Source: Sutterella sp.
GTDB taxonomy: Bacteria; Pseudomonadota; Gammaproteobacteria; Burkholderiales; Burkholderiaceae_F
Assembly: GCA_019418605.1 (NCBI GenBank)
Contig: DYBN01000062.1
Coordinates: forward strand, 1 to 64,000
Direction of reading: 5' to 3'
Length of the DNA stretch: 64,000 nucleotides
In this document: positions 54,424-62,772 of the stretch, one piece after another
Position numbering within the stretch: the first letter of the stretch is position 1
How the letters are laid out: every line of letters begins with the position of its first letter
Notes under the pieces: generated by a model
Databases searched by the model: none
Seen by the model: the letters and a program-made list of their open reading frames with translations, nothing else
Told to the model about the DNA's origin: nothing
Program-made: the position numbers and the translations under genes

Positions 54424-55115
54424 ACATTGTCCTGTGCAGCGATATTGGGCAGATGCGCCTTTTCCTCGATGAGGCTTTTGAGGCACGCATTGAGCAGCGC
54501 AAAGCTCACCTTGCGCTTGGTCTGCATCGAGCGGCGGTCAATTTTATCGAGGAAGGCGCGCAGGCCGCGCATGTCGCGCGGGGCGTGCTCGCTCACCCAG
54601 CGCGCCTGCTCGGCGCTGATTTCAAGCCCGCGGGCGCGCGCAAGCCGCACGAATTCGGCTTCGGCCAAAGCGTCCGGCAGGTAGTTGAGCCGATAGGAGA
54701 GCCCCCAGGACAGGCGCGTGCGGATGTCTTCGCGAATGCGAAGCTCCCTCACGGGCTTTGAGCCCGCCGCCACAAGGCGCGCCTGCGGGTGGCTTCTCAC
54801 GGCGTTCATGAGGTGAAAGAGCTTTTCCAAGTCTTCCTCATCGAGCTGCTCGACGTTGTCGACCGTATATAGGAGCGTTTTCTCGTCAAACTCGGGCACG
54901 CGCCAGCGCTGCCGCGGCGTCAGGCTGCGCAAGAGGTGCGTGCGGCCGCTTCCGGGCGGCCCCCAGATGTAGACAAACTGCGGTCCTTCGTGCGCGCGGC
55001 AGCGCCGCAGGCTCTCGATGAGCTGCGCGTTGTCGCCGGCAACAAAATTTTCCAGCGTCGGCGCCTCGGGCTCAACAAGCTCAAGGGCGAGCTGCTCTGT
55101 GGGTTGATCGAGCAC
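54420..55115 (-). CDS. hda: DnaA regulatory inactivator Hda
   Basis: A 231-residue AAA+ protein homologous to DnaA domains III-IV. Together with the beta clamp it triggers hydrolysis of DnaA-bound ATP and prevents re-initiation. It starts MLDQPTEQLALELV, where QLALEL resembles the clamp-binding QL[SP]LPL motif. Walker A is GPPGSGRTHLL (about 52-62), and YTVDNVEQLDE corresponds to Walker B. The start codon is GTG at 55115, with a weak ribosome site. It is adjacent to divergent purM, as in related genomes. Confidence 0.92.
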   Translation of the reverse strand: MLDQPTEQLALELVEPEAPTLENFVAGDNAQLIESLRRCRAHEGPQFVYIWGPPGSGRTHLLRSLTPRQRWRVPEFDEKTLLYTVDNVEQLDEEDLEKLFHLMNAVRSHPQARLVAAGSKPVRELRIREDIRTRLSWGLSYRLNYLPDALAEAEFVRLARARGLEISAEQARWVSEHAPRDMRGLRAFLDKIDRRSMQTKRKVSFALLNACLKSLIEEKAHLPNIAAQDNV

Positions 55116-55446
55116 GTCGTCGTGAAGTCGTCTTTGGATTCTCTTTTTTCGTGCGGGACTTGGGCTGGCAGCGCCCCCTCGGACAAAACCGTCGGAGAGA
55201 TGCCGTCCTCGAAAATTCGACCGCGCGAGAGCTTGCCCGCTCGCAAAAACAGCGGCGGGGCGCTTCGTCGATTGAGAGCGCGGCGCGAGCGCCTATCGGC
55301 TAAAATGCTTCGGATTCGGCGCACCCAGCGCAAAGCGCAAGTTTAGCGCGAAGCGCCTTTTCAACTGAATTCACCTCAATTACTCCTGCTTTTGCTCTGC
55401 GCCGCCCGCCAAGGCAGGCGCGTTGTCTTTGCACCTTCGAGCTTTT
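55116..55446. other. Divergent region between hda and purM
   Basis: 331 bp with a plus-strand GGCTAAAATG at 55299-55308 as likely -10 for purM. No gene was recognised. Confidence 0.45.
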
Positions 55447-56475
55447 ATGACCCAACTTTCTTATGCAGCTGCCGGCGTTTCGATCGATGCCGGCGACGAA
55501 CTCGTCGAACGCATCAAGCCCGCCGCCAAGCGCACCATGATTCCGGGCGTTCTCGGCTCGATCGGCGGCTTCGGCGCCCTGTTTGAAATCAGCAAGGAAT
55601 ACAAAAACCCCGTGCTCGTCTCGGGCACCGACGGCGTGGGCACCAAGCTGATGCTCGCCATGCAGCTTGACCGCCATGACACGGTGGGGCAGGACCTGGT
55701 GGCCATGAGCGTCAACGACATCCTCGTGCAGGGCGCCAGGAGCATCTTCTTTCTTGACTACTTCGGCTGCGGCAAGCTTGACGTCGACACGGCCGAGCGC
55801 GTGGTCAAGGGCATTGCAAAGGGGTGCGAACTTGCAGGGTGCGCCCTCATCGGCGGCGAAACGGCTGAAATGCCCGGCATGTACCCCGAGGGCGAATACG
55901 ACCTCGCGGGCTTTGCCGTGGGCATTGTGGAAAAAGACGACATCATCGACGGCAAAACGATTGCCGAGGGCGACATCGTGCTGGGGCTTGCAAGCTCGGG
56001 CCCGCACTCAAACGGCTTTTCTCTGATTCGCAAAGTCGTTGAAGTCGCAGGCGCCGACTGGTCGATGCCCTTTGACGGCGCCACGCTCGCCGACCGCGTC
56101 ATGGAGCCCACGCGCATCTACGTGCGCCAGGTTCTGGAAGTGATGAAGTCGGTCAAAATCAAGGGCATGGCCCACATCACGGGCGGCGGCCTCATTGAAA
56201 ACATTCCGCGCGTGCTGCCCGAGTCGCTGCAGTGCGTGGTCAATTCCGACAGCTGGAAGCGGCCGGCGATTTTCGACTGGCTGCAGGAAAAGGGCAACAT
56301 CGACGCCCACGAGATGCACCGCGTCTTCAACAACGGCATCGGCATGGCCGTGGTCGTGGCGCCCGAAGACGCCGACCGCGCGCAGGCGCTCTTTAAAGAG
56401 CAGGGCGAGACGGTCTATCGCATCGGCAGCATCGTGCGCCGCCCCGAAGGGGAAGCCGGCTGCGTGGTGATCTAA
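55447..56475 (+). CDS. purM: Phosphoribosylformylglycinamidine cyclo-ligase (AIR synthase)
   Basis: 342 residues in purine synthesis: it closes the imidazole ring of AIR with ATP. It begins MTQLSYAAAGVSIDAGDELV; GTDGVGTKLMLA (near 56) is the nucleotide block, and GGETAEMPGMY and ITGGGLIENIPR are further family blocks. The start at 55447 gives the usual length; an open stretch to 55423 was not used. The leader has no clear Shine-Dalgarno. Confidence 0.97.
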   Translation: MTQLSYAAAGVSIDAGDELVERIKPAAKRTMIPGVLGSIGGFGALFEISKEYKNPVLVSGTDGVGTKLMLAMQLDRHDTVGQDLVAMSVNDILVQGARSIFFLDYFGCGKLDVDTAERVVKGIAKGCELAGCALIGGETAEMPGMYPEGEYDLAGFAVGIVEKDDIIDGKTIAEGDIVLGLASSGPHSNGFSLIRKVVEVAGADWSMPFDGATLADRVMEPTRIYVRQVLEVMKSVKIKGMAHITGGGLIENIPRVLPESLQCVVNSDSWKRPAIFDWLQEKGNIDAHEMHRVFNNGIGMAVVVAPEDADRAQALFKEQGETVYRIGSIVRRPEGEAGCVVI

Positions 56476-56599
56476 TCGCCAACCGGCATCGGGCCCCCTG
56501 CGGTCGTAGCAGGAAGCGCCGCCCCGTGCGGCGCTCTCATGAAATCCTCGTCCGCCCTGGGCTTTTTTCGTTGTTTTTTCTCTTCCCTCTTTTTTCCCC

Positions 56600-56953
56600 A
56601 TGCACGTTTGCGTTGCCGTCATTGACTGCGAAGACCGCCGTCCGAAAGGAAGCGACGCGCCCCTCTACGGCCGCGTGCAGCTGTTCAACCTTGAAGTCGA
56701 AGCCGGCGCCACGGCGCGCGAGGCCGTGCAGCTTGCCGGGATCAATCCCGAAACCGTTCAGTCCTGGGGCGTGTGCGCGCGCAAGGCCGCACCTGAGACG
56801 GAGCTCCACGAAGGCGATCGCGTCGACATCGGCACCTCTCTTTTAATCGACCCCATGGCGGCAAGGCGCCTTCGGGCGCAGTACAAGGCCGCCCGCCCCA
56901 TCCCAAGGCCGCGCCACGGCGGCATTCATCAGCTCATCAAGCCGCTTGAATAG
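56600..56953 (+). CDS. rnfH: RnfH family protein
   Basis: A 117-residue beta-grasp (ubiquitin-like) protein of the RnfH/UPF0125 family. VEAGATAREAVQLAGI and the WGVCARKAAPETELHEGDRVDI block match the family; the end LLIDPMAARRLRA is also typical. Its function is not established; in related bacteria it lies in the same neighbourhood as guaB, as it does here. The ATG is preceded by a run of pyrimidines (56560-56599) and no Shine-Dalgarno. Confidence 0.85.
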   Translation: MHVCVAVIDCEDRRPKGSDAPLYGRVQLFNLEVEAGATAREAVQLAGINPETVQSWGVCARKAAPETELHEGDRVDIGTSLLIDPMAARRLRAQYKAARPIPRPRHGGIHQLIKPLE

Positions 56954-57077
56954 GCGCTGGCCGCGCACAGAGAGCCCTTTTCCGAGGCTCAGGCGCTCGG
57001 TGCAAAAACCCCTGTCAAGTCAAGGCACTCAAGCGCGCTGACGGCCCCTTCGATCGCAAGTTTTTGTGCGCGGGCAC

Positions 57078-57107
57078 GAGACAAGAAGCCCTGCGGGGTG
57101 CTAGAAT
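57078..57107 (+). promoter_or_regulatory. Candidate promoter of guaB
   Basis: GAGACA (57078-57083), 18 bp, then TAGAAT (57102-57107). The start would be near 57114, giving a leader of about 70 nt. Confidence 0.5.
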
Positions 57108-57140
57108 TAAACGTTAACCGAGAACACGCCGATGCAATGT

Positions 57141-57166
57141 CGGACGGCACGGTCCGTTTTTTTTTT
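57141..57166 (+). terminator. Terminator-like hairpin in the guaB leader
   Basis: CGGAC/GTCCG stem with six-base loop, followed by ten T. It sits downstream of the candidate promoter and just before the guaB ribosome site (GAGG at 57173). It may be an attenuator or the end of the rnfH message. Confidence 0.65.
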
Positions 57167-57184
57167 GCTCCCGAGGTTAACACC

Positions 57185-58651
57185 ATGCGACTCCTCCAGA
57201 AGGCTCTTACCTTCGACGACGTTCTGCTCGTCCCCGCCTATTCCGAAGTTCTCCCCCGCGACGTTATTCTCAAGACAAAGCTCACGCGCGAAATCAGCAT
57301 CAACATTCCGATGATTTCGGCGGCCATGGACACGGTCAGTGAAAGCCGTCTGGCCATTGCAATGGCGCAGGAAGGCGGCGTGGGCATCATCCACAAGAAC
57401 ATGACGGCCCAGCAGCAGGCCGCCGAAGTCGCCAAGGTCAAGCGTCACGAGTCAGGCGTGGTGAGCGACCCCATCACGGTCGGGCCCGACATGCTCGTGG
57501 GCGACGTCATCCGCATGTGCCAGGAGCACCGCATCAGCGGCGTTCCCGTGGTTGAAGGCCGCCGCGTGCTCGGCATGGTCACCAACCGCGACCTGCGCTT
57601 TGAGTCCCGCATGGAGGCTCCCGTGCGCGAGATCATGACCCCGCGCGAGCGCCTTGTGACCGTTGAGGAGGGAGCAAGCCTCGAAGAAGCCAAGCGCCTG
57701 ATGCACGAAAACCGCCTCGAGCGCGTTCTCGTGGTCGACCGCGACTTCAACCTCTCGGGCCTGATCACCGTCAAGGACATCGTCAAGGCGACCGAACATC
57801 CCTTTGCGGCCAAGGACAAGGACGGCAAGCTTCTTGCCGGCGCCTCGATCGGCGTGGGCGCGGGCACCGAAGAGCGACTGGAGCTGCTTGTTGAAGCGGG
57901 CGTCGACGTCGTCGTCGTCGACACCGCGCACGGCCACAGCAAGGGCGTGCTTGACCGCGTGGCCTGGGTCAAGAAGAACTATCCCAACCTGCAGGTGATC
58001 GGCGGCAACATCGCCACGGGCGCCGCAGCCCGCGCGCTCGTCGATCACGGCGCCGACGCCGTCAAGGTCGGCATTGGACCTGGGTCGATCTGCACCACCC
58101 GCATCGTGGCGGGCGTGGGCGTGCCGCAGATTTCGGCCGTGAGCAACGTGGCCGAAGCCCTTGAAGGCACGGGCGTTCCGCTTATTGCCGACGGCGGCAT
58201 TCGCTTCTCGGGCGACATCGCCAAGGCCATTGCCGCGGGCGCCAACTGCGTCATGATGGGCGGCATGCTCGCCGGCACCGAAGAAGCTCCGGGCGAAGTG
58301 ATCCTCTATCAGGGACGCTCCTACAAGTCCTACCGCGGCATGGGCTCTCTGGGCGCCATGTTCCACGGCTCGGCCGACCGCTACTTCCAGGACAACAACT
58401 CCGGCAACCTCGACAAGCTCGTGCCCGAGGGCATTGAAGGCATGGTGCCCTACAAGGGATCGGTCTACACCATCCTCTATCAGATGGCCGGCGGCCTGCG
58501 CTCCTCGATGGGCTACTGCGGCTGCCGCACGATCGACGAGATGCGCACCCGCGCCGAGTTCGTTGAAATCACCGCCGCGGGCTGGCGCGAGAGCCACGTC
58601 CACGACGTGAAGATCACCAAGGAAGCCCCGAACTATCGTCAGGAAAACTAA
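57185..58651 (+). CDS. guaB: IMP dehydrogenase
   Basis: A 488-residue enzyme that oxidises IMP to XMP with NAD, the first step to GMP. The barrel starts MRLLQKALTFDDVLLVPA; two CBS domains interrupt it (about 95-205), and GPGSICTTRIVAGVG contains the catalytic Cys. The flap and YRGMGSLGAM blocks are intact. GAGG lies about nine bases ahead of the ATG. The leader holds a terminator-like hairpin (57141-57166). guaA follows after a strong terminator. Confidence 0.98.
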   Translation: MRLLQKALTFDDVLLVPAYSEVLPRDVILKTKLTREISINIPMISAAMDTVSESRLAIAMAQEGGVGIIHKNMTAQQQAAEVAKVKRHESGVVSDPITVGPDMLVGDVIRMCQEHRISGVPVVEGRRVLGMVTNRDLRFESRMEAPVREIMTPRERLVTVEEGASLEEAKRLMHENRLERVLVVDRDFNLSGLITVKDIVKATEHPFAAKDKDGKLLAGASIGVGAGTEERLELLVEAGVDVVVVDTAHGHSKGVLDRVAWVKKNYPNLQVIGGNIATGAAARALVDHGADAVKVGIGPGSICTTRIVAGVGVPQISAVSNVAEALEGTGVPLIADGGIRFSGDIAKAIAAGANCVMMGGMLAGTEEAPGEVILYQGRSYKSYRGMGSLGAMFHGSADRYFQDNNSGNLDKLVPEGIEGMVPYKGSVYTILYQMAGGLRSSMGYCGCRTIDEMRTRAEFVEITAAGWRESHVHDVKITKEAPNYRQEN

Positions 58652-58670
58652 TCCGGCAGGCTAAAATGAC

Positions 58671-58699
58671 GGCGGCGCACACGTGCGCCGCCTTTTTTT
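58671..58699 (+). terminator. Terminator of guaB
   Basis: A perfect GGCGGCGCAC palindromic stem (22 bp) followed by seven T. It lies between guaB and guaA, so guaA depends on read-through or its own promoter. Confidence 0.9.
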
Positions 58700-58749
58700 C
58701 TTCCTTGTTTTTCCCCGTTTCACCCTTCCCGCCTTTTTTAGCTTCTTTC

Positions 58750-60315
58750 ATGTCACACGACCGCATTCTCATTCTCGACTTCGGCAGTCAGGTCACGCAG
58801 CTCATTGCGCGCCGCGTGCGCGAGGCGCACGTCTATTGCGAAGTGCACGCAAACGACGTTTCGGCCGACTTCATCCGCGAGTTCAACCCCAAGGGCATCA
58901 TTCTTTCGGGCTCGCACATGAGCGCCTATGAGGAGTCCACCGACCAAGTCAGCCCCGCCGTCTTTTCGGCGGGCGTGCCCGTGCTCGGCATCTGCTACGG
59001 CATGCAGACGATGGCCCAGCAGCTCGGCGGCAAGGTCGAGAGCGGCGCCAAGCGCGAGTTCGGCTACGCCGAGGTGCGCGCGCACAACCACACGCGCCTT
59101 CTCGAAGGGATCGAAGACTTCAAGGGCCCCGAGGGCGAGGGCATGCTCAAGGTCTGGATGAGCCACGGCGACAAGGTCTCGGCCCTGCCCGAGGGCTTTG
59201 TCGTGATGTGCTCGACCCCCTCGTGTCCGATTGCCGGCATGGCCGACGAATCCCGCGGCTTTTACGGCGTGCAGTTTCACCCCGAGGTTACGCACACCGT
59301 GCAGGGCCGCCGCATTCTCGAGCGCTTTGTGCTTGACATCTGCCGCGCAACGCCCGACTGGGTGATGGGCGACTACATTGCCGAGGCCGTCGACTCGATT
59401 CGCAAGCAGGTGGGCGAAGACGAAGTCATTCTCGGTCTTTCGGGCGGCGTCGACAGCTCGGTTGCCGCCGCGCTCATTCACCGCGCCATCGGCGACAAGC
59501 TCACCTGCGTCTTTGTTGACAACGGGCTGCTGCGCCTCAACGAGCGCGAGCAGGTGCGGGAGACCTTTGAAAAGAACATGGGCATGAAGCTCATCGTGGT
59601 CGACGCCACGGACCGCTTCATGAGCGCCCTCGCGGGCGTCACCGATCCCGAGCAAAAGCGCAAGATCATCGGGCGCGAATTTGTCAACGTCTTTCAAGAG
59701 GAAGCCGAAAAGCTCTCGCAGGCCAAGTGGCTTGCCCAGGGCACGATCTATCCGGACGTGATTGAATCGGCCGGCGCCAAAACGAAGAAGGCAAAGACGA
59801 TCAAGAGCCACCACAACGTAGGGGGCCTGCCCGATACGCTGCACTTGAAGCTGCTCGAGCCCCTGCGCTCGCTCTTTAAGGACGAGGTGCGCGAGCTTGG
59901 CGTCGAGCTCGGGCTCCCCCGCGAGATGGTCTATCGCCACCCCTTCCCGGGTCCGGGCCTGGGCGTGCGCATTCTGGGCGAAGTCAAGCGCGAGTACGCA
60001 GACCTTCTGCGGCAGGCCGACGCCATCTTCATTGAAGAGCTGCGCAAGGCCGGGTGGTACGACAAGGTGAGCCAGGCCTTCGTCGTGTTCCTGCCCGTCA
60101 AGAGCGTGGGCGTCATGGGAGACGGCCGCACGTACGACTGGGTGGTGAGCCTGCGCTCGGTTGAAACGAGCGACTTCATGACGGCGCGCTGGTCGGAGCT
60201 TCCCTACGCGCTTCTCGGCACGGTCTCCAACCGCATCATCAACGAAGTCAAGGGCATCAACCGCGTGGTCTACGACGTCTCCGGAAAGCCGCCTGCCACC
60301 ATCGAGTGGGAATAA
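58750..60315 (+). CDS. guaA: GMP synthase (glutamine-hydrolysing)
   Basis: A 521-residue enzyme that aminates XMP to GMP. An N-terminal class I glutaminase (MSHDRILILDFGSQ ... the nucleophile Cys in GICYGMQTMAQ near 82, HPEVTHT His) joins an ATP-pyrophosphatase domain with SGGVDSS (near 230) and a C-terminal dimer domain with RHPFPGPGLG. The open frame extends back to 58666, within the guaB terminator, but the family start is at 58750. The leader is a long pyrimidine tract without Shine-Dalgarno. Confidence 0.98.
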   Translation: MSHDRILILDFGSQVTQLIARRVREAHVYCEVHANDVSADFIREFNPKGIILSGSHMSAYEESTDQVSPAVFSAGVPVLGICYGMQTMAQQLGGKVESGAKREFGYAEVRAHNHTRLLEGIEDFKGPEGEGMLKVWMSHGDKVSALPEGFVVMCSTPSCPIAGMADESRGFYGVQFHPEVTHTVQGRRILERFVLDICRATPDWVMGDYIAEAVDSIRKQVGEDEVILGLSGGVDSSVAAALIHRAIGDKLTCVFVDNGLLRLNEREQVRETFEKNMGMKLIVVDATDRFMSALAGVTDPEQKRKIIGREFVNVFQEEAEKLSQAKWLAQGTIYPDVIESAGAKTKKAKTIKSHHNVGGLPDTLHLKLLEPLRSLFKDEVRELGVELGLPREMVYRHPFPGPGLGVRILGEVKREYADLLRQADAIFIEELRKAGWYDKVSQAFVVFLPVKSVGVMGDGRTYDWVVSLRSVETSDFMTARWSELPYALLGTVSNRIINEVKGINRVVYDVSGKPPATIEWE

Positions 60316-60344
60316 CGCGCAAAGCGCCATCAAACCCATAGCGG

Positions 60345-60379
60345 GCCCTGCTGAAACGCCTTTTTCAGCAGGGCTTTTT
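60345..60379 (+). terminator. Terminator of guaA
   Basis: GCCCTGCTGAA/TTCAGCAGGGC stem followed by five T. Confidence 0.9.
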
Positions 60380-60421
60380 CTTGCCCGCGGGCAACGACTT
60401 CCGGTCACCATCATTGCGGAC

Positions 60422-60449
60422 TTGATTTTATTAGATGTCTAACTATAAT
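60422..60449 (+). promoter_or_regulatory. Promoter of the MarR gene with an internal operator
   Basis: TTGATT (60422-60427), 16 bp, TATAAT (60444-60449). The spacer contains TTAGATGTCTAA (60431-60442), an exact inverted repeat of 5+5 around TG, well placed for a repressor. Confidence 0.75.
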
Positions 60450-60490
60450 GCCTCCCGAAACAAATCAGACGCTTTCTCAACAACAGATCC

Positions 60491-60940
60491 ATGCCCTGCA
60501 ACGAACACCGCGGCCACTACCGCATTGCCACTCTTGCCTCGCGGCTTGACACGCTCTTGAGCCGGTTTGTGATGCGCAAGATGAAGCAGGCCGGGATCGA
60601 GGATATCGTGGCCGCGCACGGCGACGTGCTGGCCGTGCTGTTTGCCCGGTCCGAGTGCACGATGAGCGAGATCGCCCGTGCAAGCGGCCGCACGCGGGCC
60701 ACCGTGACGGTGCTCGTCGACAAGCTTGAGCACAAGGGCTACGTCGTGCGCCGCAGCAATGCGCTCGATGCGCGCTCGAGCCTTGTGAGCCTCACCGACA
60801 AGGGCGAGTCGCTGCGGCAGGTGTTCGAAGAAATTTCCCGCGCCATGGACGAGGAACTTCTCGCCGCTCTTGGGCGGGAGGGCGCCGATGCGCTTGAAGC
60901 GCACCTGGCCAGGGCGCTTGAGCTTTTGCCCGCGTCATGA
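60491..60940 (+). CDS. MarR family transcriptional regulator
   Basis: A 149-residue winged-helix dimer. The wHTH lies at about 35-105: ECTMSEIARASGRTRATVTVLVDKLEHKGYVVR holds the recognition helix (TRATVTVLVDKLE) and the wing (NALDARSSLVSLTDKGESL) follows. The helices at both ends form the dimer. It is probably an autorepressor: an inverted repeat fills its promoter spacer. A matching repeat precedes the cupin gene, 84 bp downstream, which suggests joint control. The inducing ligand is unknown. Confidence 0.92.
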   Translation: MPCNEHRGHYRIATLASRLDTLLSRFVMRKMKQAGIEDIVAAHGDVLAVLFARSECTMSEIARASGRTRATVTVLVDKLEHKGYVVRRSNALDARSSLVSLTDKGESLRQVFEEISRAMDEELLAALGREGADALEAHLARALELLPAS

Positions 60941-60988
60941 GCGCGACAAGTGAAAAGCCGATGATTTGTTTTTGTTTTGCTCTTTTGG

Positions 60989-61000
60989 TTTGATGTCAAA
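60989..61000 (+). promoter_or_regulatory. Candidate MarR operator upstream of the cupin gene
   Basis: TTTGATGTCAAA: two 5-base arms around TG, the same geometry and core (GATGTC) as the repeat in the MarR promoter. It lies 24 bp before the cupin ATG. No clear -10/-35 pair was found around it. Confidence 0.6.
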
Positions 61001-61023
61001 TCTTTTTTGTCAAGGAGAACCCC

Positions 61024-61407
61024 ATGTCCGACAACTTCAAGAAAATCGCCGTTGATCCCGCCGCTGCGAGAACGGAACTGCACGATGCGCTCGGCCTCAC
61101 CGGGTGCGAGGCAAGCATCAACAAGCTGCCTGCGGGCGCAGCCGTCCCCTTCGTGCACAAGCACAACCAAAACGAAGAGCTCTACGGCGTTCTCGCCGGC
61201 AGCGGTGAAATCTACATGGACGGCACGGTCTATCCGCTTGCCGCCGGCGACTGGTTCGTCGTGCGTCCCGAAGGACACCGCGCCATCCGCGCGCTCGAGG
61301 GCGGCATGACCTTTATCTGCGTGCAGACCAAGGCGGGCAGCCTCGAGGGCTTTACGATGACCGACGGCGTCATGTGCGAGGGTGAAAAGGCGCCCTGGCT
61401 CAAGTAG
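61024..61407 (+). CDS. Cupin domain protein
   Basis: A 127-residue single-domain cupin, probably cytoplasmic. Motif 1 has the metal ligands HKHNQNE (about 39-45: His, His, Glu) with the expected GVLAGSGEIYMDG continuation; motif 2 is GDWFVVRPEGHRAI with the third His. The C-terminus (FTMTDGVMCEGEKAPWLK) is conserved-looking but of unknown role. AAGGAG is well placed before the ATG. The nearby MarR gene and matching operators suggest a stress or metabolite response. The reaction is unknown. Confidence 0.88.
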   Translation: MSDNFKKIAVDPAAARTELHDALGLTGCEASINKLPAGAAVPFVHKHNQNEELYGVLAGSGEIYMDGTVYPLAAGDWFVVRPEGHRAIRALEGGMTFICVQTKAGSLEGFTMTDGVMCEGEKAPWLK

Positions 61408-61421
61408 TTTTCGCCCGCTTT

Positions 61422-61465
61422 GAAAAAAACCCTGCGCAGCGGTTGCCTGCGCAGGGCTTTTTCTT
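61422..61465. terminator. Bidirectional terminator between cupin and symporter
   Basis: CCCTGCGCAG/CTGCGCAGGG stem with seven A on one side and CTTTTTC on the other, between two converging genes. Confidence 0.9.
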
Positions 61466-61488
61466 TGTCCAATCAATGCCGGGCAGCC

Positions 61489-62772
61489 TCAGCTTGCCTC
61501 TTCCTTGCCGTACATGTCGCGGTTGACGAGCACCGCCACGTTGCTGTCGCTCCAGACGTTGAGCGTGGTTTCAATGGCGTCGATCACGGCATAAAACGGC
61601 AGGATCACGCCCATCAGAAGAATCGGCACGTTCATGCTCGCAAGAAGGCTCGCCGACAAAAAGAAGCATCCCATCGGCACGCCCGCGTTGCCAATGGCGG
61701 CAATCGTGGCGATCACAATCCAGATAAGAAGGGTTCCCGCCGTGATGTCCGCCCCGGCGTTTTGCATGAGGTAGACAACCGTAATGAGGATGAAGGCCGC
61801 GCACCCGTTCATGTTGATCGTGGTGCAAATGGGCAGCACAAAGCGCGAGACCGGTGCGTGCACCCCCAGATTTTTCTCCGCGCACGACATCGTCACGGGC
61901 AGGGTGCCGGCAGAAGACTTCGAGAAGAATGCAACGGTGAGCGCCGGCAGCATGCCCTTTGCAACGTGAAGCGGATTGATGCCGCGAATGAGCAAAATGG
62001 CGGGCAGGATCACGAGCATCTGCACGAAGTTGGCCGTAAGCACCGTGGCCAGATACACACCCAATCCCCCCAGGGCCACGCCGGAAGCCATCTGCATGGC
62101 AAGCACCGTGAAAAAGCCGAAGATGCCGATGGGCAGGATCTTGATGATCCAGGTGACGATCATGAAGAGCACCGACTGGATGCCCCCGAAAAACGTGATC
62201 AGCAGCTCCTGCTGCTTGCTTCCCACGGGAAGCTTGGCGATGGCAATGCCCACCGCCGCGGCAATGATCAGCACCGACAAAACGTTGGCCGAGAGAAAGG
62301 GCGCGATGACGTTGTCGGGAATCACCGATTCGACGTACTCAAAGTAGCTGTGCCCCTTGATGTTGGCGAGCGCCTCCGAGGGCTGCGCCGCGGCCGACGT
62401 GAGCGCCACGTTGGCCGGTGCATAGAGCTCAAAGAGCACCGCCGCAAGGCTTGCCGCCAGGATCGTCGTCAAAAGCGTATAGAAAATCGTGTGCCGGAAA
62501 ATCTTGCCCGATTCCTTCGAGCGGCTGATCGTCGCGAGAGTCGAAATGATCGAGACGGCGATGATGGGAATCGCGATGAAACGGAAAAGCCGGATGAAGA
62601 TGTTGGAGATGAACTGACCGGCCGTCTGCCAGAATTCCGACCCCCACAGCCCGTTGGCCAGTCCGAGCACGATGGCCACGAGATAGCACGCGGCAAGAAT
62701 AAGCTGCGCGCGTTTTTGCTCCGGCGTCATGACGGGACGCTTGAGCGTTGGCGTTGACTGCTGATCCGGCAT
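61489..62772 (-). CDS. Dicarboxylate/amino acid:cation symporter (DAACS family)
   Basis: A 427-residue inner-membrane carrier of the GltP/DctA/SstT superfamily. Eight spans with the re-entrant loop motif FFSKSSAGTLPVTM (about 287-300) and the substrate/sodium site TTINMNGCAAFIL (the family's NMDGT block, here NMNGC). NMNGC instead of NMDGT suggests a change in cation or substrate preference. Substrates could be serine, threonine, glutamate or dicarboxylates. AAAAGGAAAAAAGAC precedes the ATG. It is a single-gene unit facing the cupin gene. Confidence 0.92.
   Translation of the reverse strand: MPDQQSTPTLKRPVMTPEQKRAQLILAACYLVAIVLGLANGLWGSEFWQTAGQFISNIFIRLFRFIAIPIIAVSIISTLATISRSKESGKIFRHTIFYTLLTTILAASLAAVLFELYAPANVALTSAAAQPSEALANIKGHSYFEYVESVIPDNVIAPFLSANVLSVLIIAAAVGIAIAKLPVGSKQQELLITFFGGIQSVLFMIVTWIIKILPIGIFGFFTVLAMQMASGVALGGLGVYLATVLTANFVQMLVILPAILLIRGINPLHVAKGMLPALTVAFFSKSSAGTLPVTMSCAEKNLGVHAPVSRFVLPICTTINMNGCAAFILITVVYLMQNAGADITAGTLLIWIVIATIAAIGNAGVPMGCFFLSASLLASMNVPILLMGVILPFYAVIDAIETTLNVWSDSNVAVLVNRDMYGKEEAS

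Noticed and set aside
58753..60414. 553-codon open frame opposite guaA
   Set aside because: Shadow of guaA with no recognisable motif and no ribosome site.
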